64,000 nt of DNA from assembly GCF_000016425.1 (NCBI RefSeq), contig NC_009380.1:1368144-1432143 (forward strand), given 5' to 3'. The first letter of the stretch is position 1. Every line of letters starts with the position of its first letter. The DNA comes from Salinispora tropica CNB-440. Its GTDB lineage: Bacteria; Actinomycetota; Actinomycetes; Mycobacteriales; Micromonosporaceae. Both the position numbers and the translations under genes were made by a program. This document shows positions 1-10,657 of this stretch, one piece after another. The notes below the pieces were generated by a model. It saw nothing but the letters and a program-made list of their open reading frames with translations. It was not told the origin of the DNA and ran no database searches.

Positions 1-528
1 GCGGTGGCCGACAAGCCGGACTCGCACGACATCTGCTTCGTCGCCGACGGGGACACCCGTGGCTTCCTCGCCCGGCGGCTCGGTACGACGCCCGGCGATG
101 TCGTTGACGGCGACACCGGCGAGGTGGTGGGCCGGCACACCGGGGCATACGCCTACACCGTCGGGCAGCGGCGCGGGCTGCACCTGGACCGCCCGGCCCC
201 GGACGGTCGCCCCCGCTACGTCCTGTCGATCACGCCGAAGACCAACACGGTGACGGTGGGCCCGGCCGAGGCGCTGGCGGTGTCCCAGGTGCAGGCGCGG
301 CGTCCGGTGTGGATCGGCGGGCCCCGGCCGGCTGATCCGGTCGAGTGTGAGGTGCAGCTGCGCGCGCACGGTGACGTGGTGCCCGCGACCGTGGCGGTGA
401 CCGACGACGGGCTCCGGGCCGAGCTGCATCAGCCGCTACGCGGGGTGGCGGCCGGCCAGGCGATCGTGGCGTACCGCCCGGACCCGGCGGGCGACATCGT
501 GCTCGGCTCCGCCACCATCGCGGCCTGA
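1..528 (+). CDS. mnmA: tRNA-specific 2-thiouridylase MnmA (3' part)
   Basis: C-terminal part of the enzyme that thiolates U34 of tRNAs for Lys, Glu and Gln; the 5' end lies left of the window, so the reading frame is open from base 1. The visible start carries the KPDSxDICFV motif with the conserved catalytic cysteine, followed by DGD-x-x-GFL. Next come the YTVGQRRGL block and a beta-barrel C-terminal domain with YVLSI and N-x-V-x-VG motifs. The gene ends in TGA about 50 bases before the MetE-like gene on the same strand. The apparent GTG at position 4 is internal to the protein and not a real start. Confidence 0.93.
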   Translation, partial: AVADKPDSHDICFVADGDTRGFLARRLGTTPGDVVDGDTGEVVGRHTGAYAYTVGQRRGLHLDRPAPDGRPRYVLSITPKTNTVTVGPAEALAVSQVQARRPVWIGGPRPADPVECEVQLRAHGDVVPATVAVTDDGLRAELHQPLRGVAAGQAIVAYRPDPAGDIVLGSATIAA

Positions 529-580
529 CCCACCCGGGTGGCCCGGCGGCGGTCGTCCAGGAATCGGATAGTCTTCGACC

Positions 581-1588
581 GTGAGTGATCAGCCGTGGCC
601 GTGGCCCGCGGGTGCGGCGACCGGTGTCGGGTCGCTCCCCGGCACCGACATCGCGGAGGCTCAGCGGATCGCCCTCGGTGAGCTGCCCCTCCTCCCGCAC
701 CTGCCCGAGTTGCCCGCCCGTGGTCCGGGCGCGGAGCTGATCGGCCGGACCGCCGGGTTGCTGGTGGAGCTACCGGTCGAGCTCTACGCCGCCCGGTGGC
801 GCGTCGCCTCGCGCCCCGGTCGGGACCGGCGCCGGGCCCGGGACCTGATGGAGCGGGATCTGGACCAACTCGCCGCGCAGGCCGAGGCGTACGCCGGGCC
901 GGTCAAGGTCCAGGTCGCCGGGCCGCTGACCCTCGCCGCGGGGGTGGAGCTGCCGGTGGGTGGCCGGTTGGTACGCGATCCCGGCGCGGTGCGGGACCTG
1001 GCCGAATCCCTGGCCGAAGGGGTGCGCGAGCACGTCGCTGCCGTCGCGCGTCGGCTACCGCGAGCCTCGGTGCTGCTGCAGCTGGACGAGCCGTCGTTGC
1101 CGGCGGTGCTCGCCGGGCGGGTGCCGACCGAGAGTGGGTTCGGGACGTATCAGCCGGTGGAGCCGGGCCGGGCCAGGACCCTGCTGCGCGAGGTCATCGC
1201 CGCGGCCGGAGTACCGGTTGTGGTGCACTGCTGTGCCCAGGACGTCCCGCTGGAGATGATCCGGGAGGTCGACGCGGTCGGTGTGGCCCTCGACCTCGAC
1301 CTGGTCACCGACCTGGATCCGCTGGGCGAGGCGATCGACGCCGGGCTGGGCCTACTGGCCGGCGTCGCGCCCACACGACCGGCGGTGGCCGGCGACCCAC
1401 CGACGTCGGCGCAGGTCGCCGAGCGGGTCCGCCGGCTCTGGGACCGCCTCGGGTTTCCCCGTCGGCAGCTCGCCGAGCAGGTTGTCATCACGCCGACCTG
1501 CGGGTTGGCGAACGCCTCTGGAGGGCACACTCGAGCGGTCCTCGCCGCCTGCCGGGACGCGGGACGGCGGTTGAGCGAGCAGGGGTGA
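581..1588 (+). CDS. short MetE-like (cobalamin-independent methionine synthase C-terminal) protein
   Basis: 335 residues, about the length of the catalytic C-terminal half of MetE alone; the N-terminal half is absent. Zinc-site residues are visible as H216-C217 (VHCC) and C307 (PTCG), and an LDEPS motif lies near residue 164. Full MetE moves a methyl group from methyltetrahydrofolate to homocysteine. For these short actinobacterial forms the methyl donor and substrate are not established, so the exact reaction is inference. The GTG start has no clear Shine-Dalgarno but has a TAGTCT hexamer about six bases upstream, suggesting a leaderless message. The gene sits between mnmA and ligA; as I recall, M. 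tuberculosis has a homologous unknown (Rv3015c) in the same place. Confidence 0.85.
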   Translation: MSDQPWPWPAGAATGVGSLPGTDIAEAQRIALGELPLLPHLPELPARGPGAELIGRTAGLLVELPVELYAARWRVASRPGRDRRRARDLMERDLDQLAAQAEAYAGPVKVQVAGPLTLAAGVELPVGGRLVRDPGAVRDLAESLAEGVREHVAAVARRLPRASVLLQLDEPSLPAVLAGRVPTESGFGTYQPVEPGRARTLLREVIAAAGVPVVVHCCAQDVPLEMIREVDAVGVALDLDLVTDLDPLGEAIDAGLGLLAGVAPTRPAVAGDPPTSAQVAERVRRLWDRLGFPRRQLAEQVVITPTCGLANASGGHTRAVLAACRDAGRRLSEQG

Positions 1589-1696
1589 GCGACGCTGTCC
1601 GCGGGTGCGTCTGATTCGGGCAACCGCCACTGCCGGTAGTCCGGCGGCCCAGTGCGGCCTCACCGCTGTTGGCCTGGGCGGGGGGTCTGGCCGTAG

Positions 1697-1860
1697 TCTC
1701 CCGCCCAACACCAACCCCACCCGGCCGAGGTCACCCCCGCCGACCTGGTCGTCGCGACGGCGGCCACCATCGCGCCGCGCAAAGCCGTGGTCGGCGACGC
1801 CCCGGCGCCGGTGGACCTGGCTACGATCCGCCCCCGGCGAGCCCGCGTGCGACCGGACTG

Positions 1861-1861
<1 letters not shown>
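1697..1861 (+). pseudogene. coding-like fragment without a start
   Basis: An open stretch in the same frame as the MetE-like gene but separated from it by two in-frame stops (near 1637 and 1694). It reads as a plausible peptide (HPAEVTPADLVVATAATIAP and onward) and ends in TGA at 1859-1861. That stop overlaps the ATG of the next remnant in the TGATG arrangement typical of translationally coupled genes. No convincing start codon or ribosome binding site exists and I do not recognise the product. Best read as the 3' end of a decayed gene that once preceded the zinc-ribbon gene. Confidence 0.3.
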
Positions 1862-4558
<2,697 letters not shown>

Positions 4559-4700
4559 CCGGAGGCCGTGGCCGTATACCAACTTAATTACGACTACGAC
4601 CGATTCGTGGCTGTCGTACGGGGAATTCCGGCTCCTGGGGCGTTACATGGGGGACACGGCGTACGCATGGGTGCGCCGACTCTGACCCGCGGGAGGTGTG

Positions 4701-7118
4701 ATGGCGATGGCCGACCCGCGCAACTTCGTCCCACCAGGACGGAGCGCGCCGTTCTTCGCCTTCGTGGCGGTGGTCCTCGCCGTGGCCGCGCTGACGTCGG
4801 CGGGTCCGTTGCTGGCGCTTCCCGACCAGGTGTTCCGGCTGCCCGCCGCTTTCTGGACCATGGCGGTGCTGGCGGTGGCCGGAGACGCCCGGCCGTTCGT
4901 CCCGTCGGGGCGGCGGCAGTCGTCGGCGGTGTTTCCGTCGATCTGCTTCACCTTCGCCATCCTGCTCGGCTGGGGGCTTGGTCCGGCGGTCGCCGTGCAG
5001 GCGGTGGCGGTCGTGGTGTCCGGGGTCCGAATGGGGCATGCCAGCTGGAGAATCGCCTTCAACGCCGGCCAGTACGCCTGCGCCCTCGCTGCCGCCCATG
5101 TTCTCATCGGCCTCGGCCCGGGTGACCTCTTCGGTGGCGGGCAGCTGAGCTGGACCGACGTGGCCGCGGTCAGCGGCGCGATGCTCACCTGGTTCGCGGT
5201 CAGCTACGGGCTGGTCAGCTCGGCGGTGTGGCTGCGTTTCGGAGCGCGGTGGCGGCAGGGGGTGGGCTTCGAGTTGCTCTCCACCGGTTCGCTCCTGCTG
5301 CTCGCGCCGGTGCTGGTCACCGCGGCCCACGCGAGCGCGGCGCTGGTCCCACTGGTGTTGGCGCCGCTGTTCGCGGTCTATCAGATGGCTCGGCTCAGCG
5401 CCGAGCAGGAGCAGCTCGCCTCCCTCGACCCCCTCACCGGCCTGGCCAACCGGAAGGCACTCGTCGCCGAGGTCGGCGAGCAACTCCACCGGCACGCGGA
5501 GCGGGCGGCGGATGGTTCGGTGCCGGCCCGGCTGGCGCTGCTGTTGCTCGATCTGGACCGGTTCAAGCACGTCAACGACGCGCTCGGGCACGCCGTCGGC
5601 GATCGCCTGTTGGTCGAGGTGAGTGCCCGGCTGACGGAGGTCGCCGGCGCGGACCTGGTGGCCCGGCTCGGCGGGGACGAGTTCGCCATCGTACTGACCG
5701 GGCTGACCGATGTCGCCGAGGCACGTGACCGGGCCGACCGGGTGGTGGCCGCGTTGGCCGAGCCGGTCACGCTGGACGGGCTGCCCCTGGATGTCGGCGG
5801 GTCGATCGGTGTCGCGCTCTTCCCCGACCACGGCGAGGACTTCACCACCCTGATGCGGCACGCCGATGTCGCGATGTACGACGCGAAGCAGCGCAACGAC
5901 ACGGTCGCCGTCTATGTGGCCGAGTCCGACCACAACTCGGCCGAGCGGCTCGGTCTCCTCGCCGACCTGCGTCGGGTCCTGGCATCCGGGCTGTGTCCGG
6001 ATGCGGACGGCGGCGGGGCAGACCCGGAGCGCAACGGTTCGGCGCTTCCGGTGATTGGTGGTGACGGCGCGGTGCTGCCCCGGACGGGCGGGCCCAGCCC
6101 GGGCCGGTGGTCGCTGTGGGGCCGACGGCAGCGCGCACACCTGGTCCACTCCGACGCGCTGATCCAGCGGATTGTCACCGCGGCCGACCCGATCCGCCGC
6201 CGCACCACCGTCAGCCCGGCCGGTCCGCCGGCCAGCGGCGGGAACATCGATCAACTCGCCGAGCCCACCGACGGAGCCGGGGGGTCGGAGCTCAGTGCGG
6301 TGGTGGGGCGCGCCGGCGGTCTGGCTGACCCGTCCGGCGCGGGTGAGATCACCATGTACTACCAGCCGCAGGTCGCCATCGCGACCGGGGAGGTGGTCGG
6401 GGTCGAGGCGCTGCTGCGCTGGCGCCATCCCCGTCGTGGGATGGTCGACCCGGAGGAGCTGATCCGGGTGGCCGAGCAGAGCGCGGTGATGCGCTTGCTC
6501 ACCTTCCGGGTCGTCGACGACGTGGTGGCGCAGCTGGCGCGGTGGCAGGCGGCGGGTGTGGTCCTGCGGGCCGCCTTGAACGTCAGCGTCCGGGACCTGC
6601 ACACCGGGGAGATCGCCGACCGGATCGCGGAGCGGCTCGCCCGGCACGGCGTACCGCCGCAGCGCCTCCAGCTGGAGATCACCGAGGGGGCGCTGATGGC
6701 CGACCCACGGCGGGTACTCGCCACCATCACCCGGCTGCACCGGCTCGGCGTCGGGATCGCCCTGGACGACTTCGGCACCGGCTTCTCCTCCCTGCAACAC
6801 CTGCGGCGGCTACCGCTGTCCGAGGTGAAGGTGGACCGCTCCTTCGTGCTGGGGATGACCGAGGACGCCGATGACGCGGCGATCGTCACCTCGGTGGTTG
6901 AGCTGGCCCGGGCCCTTGGGCTGCGAGCGGTGGCCGAGGGGGTGGAGGACGAGCGGACCTGGCGGATGCTGCACGCGATCGGCTGCGACGCCGCGCAGGG
7001 CTGGTTCTATGCCCGGCCGATGCCGGCCGAGGAACTCGTCGCCTGGCTGGCCCGGCATCGCCCGGTGCGCCCGACAGCGGGCCCGGAGGCCGCCGTCCGG
7101 CAGCGCCCCGCCCGTTGA
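4701..7118 (+). CDS. membrane-bound GGDEF-EAL cyclic-di-GMP turnover protein
   Basis: About 805 residues. An N-terminal membrane region of several hydrophobic helices (to about residue 225) is followed by a GGDEF diguanylate cyclase domain with intact GGDEF at 324-328. A roughly 130-residue low-complexity linker then leads to an EAL phosphodiesterase domain with EALLRW at 569, NVSVRDL, EITEG, DDFGTGFSSL and KVDRSFV. Both active sites look complete, but the RxxD product-inhibition site before GGDEF reads AGAD, so feedback inhibition may be lost. GTG 4698, ATG 4701 and ATG 4707 are all possible starts; GGGAGG at 4691-4696 best fits 4701 or 4707. The signal sensed by the membrane part is unknown. 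Confidence 0.9.
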   Translation: MAMADPRNFVPPGRSAPFFAFVAVVLAVAALTSAGPLLALPDQVFRLPAAFWTMAVLAVAGDARPFVPSGRRQSSAVFPSICFTFAILLGWGLGPAVAVQAVAVVVSGVRMGHASWRIAFNAGQYACALAAAHVLIGLGPGDLFGGGQLSWTDVAAVSGAMLTWFAVSYGLVSSAVWLRFGARWRQGVGFELLSTGSLLLLAPVLVTAAHASAALVPLVLAPLFAVYQMARLSAEQEQLASLDPLTGLANRKALVAEVGEQLHRHAERAADGSVPARLALLLLDLDRFKHVNDALGHAVGDRLLVEVSARLTEVAGADLVARLGGDEFAIVLTGLTDVAEARDRADRVVAALAEPVTLDGLPLDVGGSIGVALFPDHGEDFTTLMRHADVAMYDAKQRNDTVAVYVAESDHNSAERLGLLADLRRVLASGLCPDADGGGADPERNGSALPVIGGDGAVLPRTGGPSPGRWSLWGRRQRAHLVHSDALIQRIVTAADPIRRRTTVSPAGPPASGGNIDQLAEPTDGAGGSELSAVVGRAGGLADPSGAGEITMYYQPQVAIATGEVVGVEALLRWRHPRRGMVDPEELIRVAEQSAVMRLLTFRVVDDVVAQLARWQAAGVVLRAALNVSVRDLHTGEIADRIAERLARHGVPPQRLQLEITEGALMADPRRVLATITRLHRLGVGIALDDFGTGFSSLQHLRRLPLSEVKVDRSFVLGMTEDADDAAIVTSVVELARALGLRAVAEGVEDERTWRMLHAIGCDAAQGWFYARPMPAEELVAWLARHRPVRPTAGPEAAVRQRPAR

Positions 7119-7183
7119 CCGCCGATCCGAATGACCCCGCCCGGGGACGGGGGAGTCGAGGTATCGGCGCCGGGTGGGAGCAA

Positions 7184-7189
7184 TAGACT
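7184..7189 (+). promoter_or_regulatory. candidate -10 element for gatCAB
   Basis: TAGACT hexamer in the 152-base gap before gatC, about 82 bases from the gatC ATG. No clear -35 partner was seen, so this is a suggestion based on resemblance to actinobacterial TANNNT -10 boxes. Confidence 0.25.
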
Positions 7190-7270
7190 CGCTGCGGTCA
7201 CCGCGGGTCATGCAGCACCGCCCGCGGTCGGCACGGACAGATCAGCAGAACAGCCACGAAGGGGGCACCG

Positions 7271-7576
7271 ATGGCCGCCATCTCCCGCGAGGAGGTCGCG
7301 CACCTGGCGCGACTGTCGCGGCTCGCCGTGACCGAGGAGGAGTTGGACACCCTCGCCGGCCAACTCGACGTGATCCTCCAGGCGGTCGCCCAGGTCGGCG
7401 AGGTCACCGCGGCGGACATCCCGCCGACGTCGCACTCCGTGCCGCTGACCAACGTGCTGCGCGATGACGTGGTGGCGTCGTGCCTGACCCCCGAGGAGGC
7501 GCTGTCGGGCGCGCCCGACGCCGCCGAACAGCGGTTCCGCGTACCGCGGATTCTGGACGAGGATGTGGCTTCATGA
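7271..7576 (+). CDS. gatC: Asp-tRNA(Asn)/Glu-tRNA(Gln) amidotransferase subunit GatC
   Basis: Small subunit (101 residues) of GatCAB, which amidates mischarged Glu-tRNA(Gln) and/or Asp-tRNA(Asn); it stabilises GatA and bridges it to GatB. The N-terminal [21 protein letters not shown] helix and the C-terminal LRDDVV...FRVPRIL segment are typical. The ATG follows an AAGGGGG site. Its TGA overlaps the gatA ATG by four bases (ATGA), implying coupled translation and equal subunit supply. Confidence 0.95.
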   Translation: MAAISREEVAHLARLSRLAVTEEELDTLAGQLDVILQAVAQVGEVTAADIPPTSHSVPLTNVLRDDVVASCLTPEEALSGAPDAAEQRFRVPRILDEDVAS

Positions 7577-9048
7577 CCGACCTGACCAGTTTCTCCGCCG
7601 CCGAACTCGCCGGCCTGGTGGCGCGGGGCGAGTCCTCGGCGGTCGAGGTCACCCAGGCGCACCTGGACCGGATCTCGGCCGTTGACGACCGGGTGCACGC
7701 CTTCCTGCACGTTGACACGGAGGGCGCCCTCGATGCCGCCCGCGACGTGGATTCCCGCCGTGCCGCCGGCGAGCCGCTCGGCCCGCTGGCCGGTGTGCCG
7801 GTGGCAGTCAAGGATGTGCTCACCACGAAGGGCGTACCGACCACCGCCGGGTCGAAGATCCTGGCCGACTGGCGCCCGCCCTACGACTCCACGATCGTGC
7901 GGCGGCTGCGGGCGGCCGGCACGGTGATGTTGGGCAAGACCAACATGGACGAGTTCGCGATGGGCTCGTCCACCGAGTACTCGGCCTTCGGGCCGACACA
8001 CAATCCGTGGGACCTGAGTCGGATTCCGGGCGGCTCCGGTGGCGGCAGCTCGGCCGCCCTGGCCGCGTACGAGACGCCACTGTCGATCGGCTCGGACACC
8101 GGCGGCTCGATCCGTCAGCCCGGGGCGGTCACCGGCACCGTCGGCGTGAAGCCCACCTACGGGGGGACCTCGCGGTACGGCCTGGTGGCCTTCTCGTCCT
8201 CGCTGGACACCCCCGGCCCCTGCGCCCGTACCGTCCTGGATGCCGCGCTGCTGCACGAGGTGATCGGCGGCCACGACCCGCTCGACTCGACCTCGATTCC
8301 CGCGCCGGTGCCGGACGTGGTCGCCGCCGCCCGGCTCGGTGCCAGTGGTGACCTGACCGGGGTTCGGCTGGGCGTGGTCCGGGAGTTCGCCGGGGAGGGA
8401 GCCGAGCCGGGCGTGCTGGCGGCGTTCCACGCGGCGGTGGAGACGCTCACCAAACTGGGCGCCGAGGTCGTCGAGGTCTCCTGCCCGCACTTCCAGTACG
8501 CGCTGCCGGCCTACTACCTGATCGCCCCGAGTGAGTGCTCGTCGAACCTGGCCCGCTTCGACGGTGTCCGGTTCGGCCTGCGGGTCGGTGACGACGGCAT
8601 CCGGTCGCTGGAAGAGGTCATGTCGGCGACCCGGGAGGCCGGTTTCGGCCCGGAGGTCAAGCGCCGGGTCATGCTCGGCACGTACGCCCTCTCGTCGGGC
8701 TACTACGACGCGTACTACGGTCAGGCGCAGAAGGTCCGTACCCTGATCAGCCGGGACTTCACCACCGCCTTCGAGCAGGTTGACGCCCTGATCTCGCCGA
8801 CGACGCCGTTCGTCGCGTTCCCAGTCGGGGCGCGCACCGCCGACCCGTACCAGATGTATCTGGCCGACCTGTTCACCATTCCGAGCAACCTGTACGGCGG
8901 GCCGGGCATCTCGGTGCCCTGTGGCCTCGCCGACGGGCTCCCGGTCGGCCTGCAGGTCATGGCACCGACGATGGCCGACGACCGGATGTACCGGGTCGCG
9001 GCCGCGCTGGAGAGCGTCGTCGGCCCGTTCACCCCACCGGCACTGTGA
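7573..9048 (+). CDS. gatA: Glu-tRNA(Gln) amidotransferase subunit GatA (amidase)
   Basis: 491-residue amidase-signature enzyme that releases ammonia from glutamine for GatB. The Ser-cisSer-Lys triad is visible as K80 (VAVKD), S155 in the [10 protein letters not shown] signature and nucleophile S179 ([10 protein letters not shown]). The start is fixed by the ATGA overlap with gatC; an upstream in-frame extension lies inside gatC and is not used. The gene ends 13 bases before gatB. Confidence 0.97.
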   Translation: MTDLTSFSAAELAGLVARGESSAVEVTQAHLDRISAVDDRVHAFLHVDTEGALDAARDVDSRRAAGEPLGPLAGVPVAVKDVLTTKGVPTTAGSKILADWRPPYDSTIVRRLRAAGTVMLGKTNMDEFAMGSSTEYSAFGPTHNPWDLSRIPGGSGGGSSAALAAYETPLSIGSDTGGSIRQPGAVTGTVGVKPTYGGTSRYGLVAFSSSLDTPGPCARTVLDAALLHEVIGGHDPLDSTSIPAPVPDVVAAARLGASGDLTGVRLGVVREFAGEGAEPGVLAAFHAAVETLTKLGAEVVEVSCPHFQYALPAYYLIAPSECSSNLARFDGVRFGLRVGDDGIRSLEEVMSATREAGFGPEVKRRVMLGTYALSSGYYDAYYGQAQKVRTLISRDFTTAFEQVDALISPTTPFVAFPVGARTADPYQMYLADLFTIPSNLYGGPGISVPCGLADGLPVGLQVMAPTMADDRMYRVAAALESVVGPFTPPAL

Positions 9049-9061
9049 GGCAGGAGCACCG

Positions 9062-10561
9062 ATGACGACGACACTGCCCGCGTACGACGAGGTCGTCGCG
9101 CGCTACGAACCGGTGATCGGTCTGGAGACCCACGTCGAGTTGGGCACGAACACCAAGATGTTCTGTGGCTGCCCGACCGACTTCGGTGGAGCGCCGAACA
9201 CCCGGGTCTGCCCGGTCTGCCTGGGGCTGCCCGGCTCGCTCCCGGTGGCCAACCGGGCGGCCGTGGAGGCGACGATTCGGATCGGCCTCGCGCTGAACTG
9301 CTCGATCGCCGAGTGGTGCCGGTTCGCCCGGAAGAACTACTACTACCCGGACATGCCGAAGAACTACCAGATCAGCCAGTACGACGAGCCGCTCTGCGTG
9401 GACGGCTACCTGGATGTCGAGGTGGACGGCGAACCGGTGCGGATCAGCATCGAACGAGTGCACATGGAGGAGGACACCGGCAAGACCCTGCACGTGGGCG
9501 GGGCCACCGGCCGCATCCACGGTGCGACGGAGTCGCTGGTCGACTACAACCGGGCCGGCATTCCGCTGGTCGAGATCGTCACCAAGCCGATTCCCGGCGC
9601 CGGCGCGATGGCACCGGAGGTGGCCCGTGCGTACGTCACCGAGCTGCGCGACGTGCTCCGCTCGCTCGGCGTCTCCGACGTACGGATGGAGGAGGGGTCG
9701 TTGCGCTGCGACGTCAACACCTCCCTCAACCTCCCGGGTGAGCAGTGGGGCACCCGTACCGAGACGAAGAACGTCAACTCGCTGCGGTCGGTGGAGCGCG
9801 CGGTGCGCTCGGAGATGATCCGGCAGGCGTCGGTGCTCGAGGGAGGCGGCCGGATCACCCAGGAGACCCGGCACTTCCACGAGGACACCGGGGACACCAC
9901 CTCCGGCCGCTCGAAGGAGACCGCGACCGACTACCGGTACTTCCCGGAGCCGGACCTGGTGCCGGTCGCACCGGACCCGACCTGGGTGGCCGAGTTGAAG
10001 GCCGCCCTGCCGGAGTTGCCGCGGCTGCACCGGCGTCGGCTCCAGCAGGAGTGGGGCCTGTCCGACCTGGACATGCAGTCGATCCTGAACGCTGGCGCGG
10101 TCGAGCTGATCGAGGCGACCATCGCGGCGGGCGCCACCCCGACCGCCGCCCGCAAGTGGTGGCTGGGCGAGCTGTCCCGGCGGGCCAACGAGGCCGGTGT
10201 GGAGCTGGCCGACATCGGCGCCACGCCGGAGCAGGTCGCCGAGTTGCAGGGCCTGGTCGACGCCGGCAAGCTCACCGACAAGCTGGCCCGTACGGTGCTG
10301 GAACACGTGGTTGCGGGAGAGGGCTCGCCAGCCAAGATCATGGCCGACCGTAATCTGGAGGTGGTCTCCGACACCGGCGCGCTGACCGCGGCGGTGGACG
10401 AGGCTATCGCTGCCAACCCGGCCATCGCCGACAAGGTCCGCGGCGGCAAGGTGGCCGCGGCCGGCGCCCTGGTCGGCGCGGTCATGAAGACCACCCGTGG
10501 CCAGGCTGACGCAAAGACCGTGCGTGAGCTGATCCTGGAGCGCCTCGGCGTCCAGGGCTGA
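9062..10561 (+). CDS. gatB: Glu-tRNA(Gln) amidotransferase subunit GatB
   Basis: 499 residues. GatB binds the mischarged tRNA, phosphorylates the side chain and performs the amidation with ammonia from GatA. Diagnostic motifs are [10 protein letters not shown] at the N-terminus, [36 protein letters not shown]-like [10 protein letters not shown] and a C-terminal YqeY-like helical domain ending [11 protein letters not shown]. The ATG has GGCAGGAG upstream. It is the last gene of the gatCAB operon and is followed by a hairpin. Confidence 0.97.
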   Translation: MTTTLPAYDEVVARYEPVIGLETHVELGTNTKMFCGCPTDFGGAPNTRVCPVCLGLPGSLPVANRAAVEATIRIGLALNCSIAEWCRFARKNYYYPDMPKNYQISQYDEPLCVDGYLDVEVDGEPVRISIERVHMEEDTGKTLHVGGATGRIHGATESLVDYNRAGIPLVEIVTKPIPGAGAMAPEVARAYVTELRDVLRSLGVSDVRMEEGSLRCDVNTSLNLPGEQWGTRTETKNVNSLRSVERAVRSEMIRQASVLEGGGRITQETRHFHEDTGDTTSGRSKETATDYRYFPEPDLVPVAPDPTWVAELKAALPELPRLHRRRLQQEWGLSDLDMQSILNAGAVELIEATIAAGATPTAARKWWLGELSRRANEAGVELADIGATPEQVAELQGLVDAGKLTDKLARTVLEHVVAGEGSPAKIMADRNLEVVSDTGALTAAVDEAIAANPAIADKVRGGKVAAAGALVGAVMKTTRGQADAKTVRELILERLGVQG

Positions 10562-10571
10562 CGTGCGAGGC

Positions 10572-10601
10572 AGGCCCTCCGGCGGGTAGGCCGGAGGGCC
10601 T
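10572..10601 (+). terminator. hairpin after gatB
   Basis: Perfect 11-bp inverted repeat (AGGCCCTCCGG / CCGGAGGGCCT) with an 8-base loop, 10 bases past the gatB stop. It lacks a T-run, which is common for actinobacterial terminators. Confidence 0.7.
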
Positions 10602-10657
10602 GACCCCGTGCCCACCCCTCGGAGGGCGCCAACGGCGGCGCCCGGATGGAGTCCCCC

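Noticed and set aside
4584..6800. 738-codon open frame antisense to the first GGDEF-EAL gene
   Set aside because: A by-product of GC-rich codon structure. The translation is Gly/Arg/His/Gln-rich with no domain, while the plus strand encodes full catalytic domains.
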